A stretch of DNA of 49,124 nucleotides from an uncultured Pantoea sp. (lineage in GTDB: Bacteria > Pseudomonadota > Gammaproteobacteria > Enterobacterales > Enterobacteriaceae): NCBI GenBank assembly GCA_913775175.1, contig CAJYKU010000025.1, positions 1 through 49,124 of the forward strand, written 5' to 3'. Both the position numbers and the translations under genes were made by a program. The notes beneath the pieces were generated by a model. It saw nothing but the letters and a program-made list of their open reading frames with translations. It made no database searches and was not told where the DNA came from. Of this stretch, positions 47,687 to 49,124 are shown piece after piece (within the stretch, counting starts at the first letter, position 1; every line of letters starts with the position of its first letter).

Positions 47687-49124
47687 TTACTCGCCTTTAG
47701 CCGCTTTGAACGCTTCAGCCATTGCGTTAGAGAAGTTGCTCTCTTCCTGTTTGGTGTTAACAGTGTTGATTGCTTCTTTCTCATCAGCCTGGTCTTTCGC
47801 ACGAACAGACAGGCTCACAACGCGGTTTTTACGGTCAACGCCGGTGAATTTAGCTTCAACGTCGTCGCCTACGCTCAGAACCTGAGTCGCGTCTTCGATG
47901 CGATCCAGTGAGGCTTCAGAAGCGCGCAGGTAACCCTCTACGCCATCAGCTAATTCTACTGTAGCACCTTTCGCGTCAACTGCAGTGACTTTACCAGTCA
48001 CGATAGCGCCTTTCTTGTTCAGGGTGATGTAGTTGTTGAATGGATCTTCAGCCAACTGCTTCACGCCCAGAGAGATACGCTCGCGCTCTGCATCAACCTG
48101 CAGTACAACGGCGGCAATTTCGTCGCCTTTTTTGTACTCACGCACAGCTTCTTCGCCGGTTGCGTTCCAGGAGATGTCAGACAGGTGAACCAGACCGTCG
48201 ATGCCACCGTCCAGGCCGATGAAGATACCAAAGTCAGTGATTGACTTGATTTTACCTTCAACGCGATCGCCTTTGTTGTGGGTCTCTGCGAACTGCTGCC
48301 ATGGGTTAGATTTGCACTGCTTCAGACCCAGGGAGATACGACGACGCTCTTCGTCGATGTCCAGAACCATAACTTCAACAACATCGCCCACGTTAACAAC
48401 TTTAGATGGGTGAATGTTCTTGTTGGTCCAGTCCATTTCAGAAACGTGTACCAGACCTTCAACGCCTTCTTCGATTTCCACGAAGCAGCCGTAATCAGTC
48501 AGGTTGGTTACACGACCGGTCAGGCGGGTGCCTTCCGGATAACGCTTAGCGATAGCAACCCATGGATCTTCGCCCAGCTGCTTCAGGCCCAGAGATACGC
48601 GGGTACGCTCGCGGTCGAACTTCAGCACTTTAACAGTGATTTCGTCGCCCACGTTGACAATTTCGCTTGGATGCTTAACGCGTTTCCATGCCATGTCAGT
48701 GATGTGCAGCAGGCCGTCAACGCCGCCCAGGTCAACGAATGCGCCGTAGTCAGTGAGGTTCTTAACGATACCTTTGACTTCCATGCCTTCCTGCAGGTTT
48801 TCCAGCAGCTGATCGCGCTCAGCGCTGTTTTCAGATTCGATAACAGCACGACGTGAAACCACGACGTTGTTACGCTTCTGATCAAGCTTGATTACTTTGA
48901 ATTCAAGCTCTTTGCCTTCCAGATGCAGAGTATCGCGAACCGGACGCACGTCAACCAGTGAACCTGGCAGGAACGCACGAATACCGTTCAGCTCAACTGT
49001 GAAGCCACCTTTAACTTTGCCGTTGATAACACCGGTAACAGTTTCAGCGTCTTCGTAAGCTTTTTCCAGCGTGATCCAAGCTTCATGACGTTTAGCTTTC
49101 TCACGGGACAGCAGGGTTTCACCG
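47687..49124 (-). CDS. rpsA: 30S ribosomal protein S1 (5' end outside window)
   Basis: S1 binds mRNA leaders and guides them to the 30S subunit. The reading frame is open to the window edge. The first complete codon (49123-49121) corresponds to Gly80 of the 557-residue E. coli protein, so 478 residues are visible and about 79 are missing. Visible are most of the second S1 domain ([16 protein letters not shown] onward) and the four RNA-binding S1 repeats, each with a motif such as [22 protein letters not shown]. The tail ends [16 protein letters not shown] at 48949 is internal and not the true start. Confidence 0.97.
   Translation of the reverse strand, partial: GETLLSREKAKRHEAWITLEKAYEDAETVTGVINGKVKGGFTVELNGIRAFLPGSLVDVRPVRDTLHLEGKELEFKVIKLDQKRNNVVVSRRAVIESENSAERDQLLENLQEGMEVKGIVKNLTDYGAFVDLGGVDGLLHITDMAWKRVKHPSEIVNVGDEITVKVLKFDRERTRVSLGLKQLGEDPWVAIAKRYPEGTRLTGRVTNLTDYGCFVEIEEGVEGLVHVSEMDWTNKNIHPSKVVNVGDVVEVMVLDIDEERRRISLGLKQCKSNPWQQFAETHNKGDRVEGKIKSITDFGIFIGLDGGIDGLVHLSDISWNATGEEAVREYKKGDEIAAVVLQVDAERERISLGVKQLAEDPFNNYITLNKKGAIVTGKVTAVDAKGATVELADGVEGYLRASEASLDRIEDATQVLSVGDDVEAKFTGVDRKNRVVSLSVRAKDQADEKEAINTVNTKQEESNFSNAMAEAFKAAKGE

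Noticed and set aside
47687..48949. rpsA starting at the internal GTG (420 residues)
   Set aside because: The frame continues upstream to the window edge with clear S1 homology, so the gene is partial, not short.

Overview
The window is chromosomal core DNA from a member of the Enterobacterales. Nearly every protein aligns from memory with its E. coli counterpart, and the gene order follows the E. coli block from fabA to rpsA (the pqi, pyrD, ssu, pepN, ompF, muk, lpxK/msbA and ihfB neighbourhood). Sequence divergence and three order differences suggest a non-E. coli lineage, most likely Erwiniaceae (Erwinia, Pantoea or Mixta). That family assignment is an inference, not a measurement. I see no tRNA or rRNA gene, insertion sequence, phage gene or CRISPR array.

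Left part (1-11.6 kb): fabA, with a FabR-like operator at the very edge of the window, converges on the small ribosome hibernation gene rmf. Next comes a leftward unit rlmL-uup-pqiA-pqiB-pqiC, joining rRNA methylation, an ABC-F ATPase and the MCE-type Pqi envelope lipid transport system. Then follow ycbX, zapC (cell division) and pyrD (pyrimidine synthesis).

Accessory part (11.6-15.7 kb): in E. coli a chaperone-usher fimbrial cluster lies between pyrD and ssu. Here there are instead three leftward genes: an unrecognised 263-residue protein, a Wzx-like polysaccharide flippase and a family 2 glycosyltransferase. A 711-bp spacer upstream holds a palindrome placed over a candidate promoter. This is the least explained part of the window.

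Middle part (15.7-32.7 kb): ssuEADCB (alkanesulfonate uptake and desulfonation); zinT behind a Zur box, at a position where E. coli has no such gene; pepN; pncB; asnS; an OmpF-type porin with recognisable tandem OmpR sites, promoter and MicF target; aspC; gloC; mepK; and ldtD.

Right part (32.7-49.1 kb): cmoM-mukF-mukE-mukB (chromosome condensin); elyC; and an envelope cluster running msbA-lpxK-ycaR-kdsB (lipid A flipping, lipid A 4'-kinase, a small Trm112-like protein, KDO activation), preceded by ycaI (ComEC-like). It ends with ihfB and the 3' part of rpsA, which runs off the window. E. coli ycbJ, between elyC and kdsB, is absent. Many genes overlap by 4 bp, which suggests translational coupling. 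Several convergent pairs are separated by long perfect hairpins.
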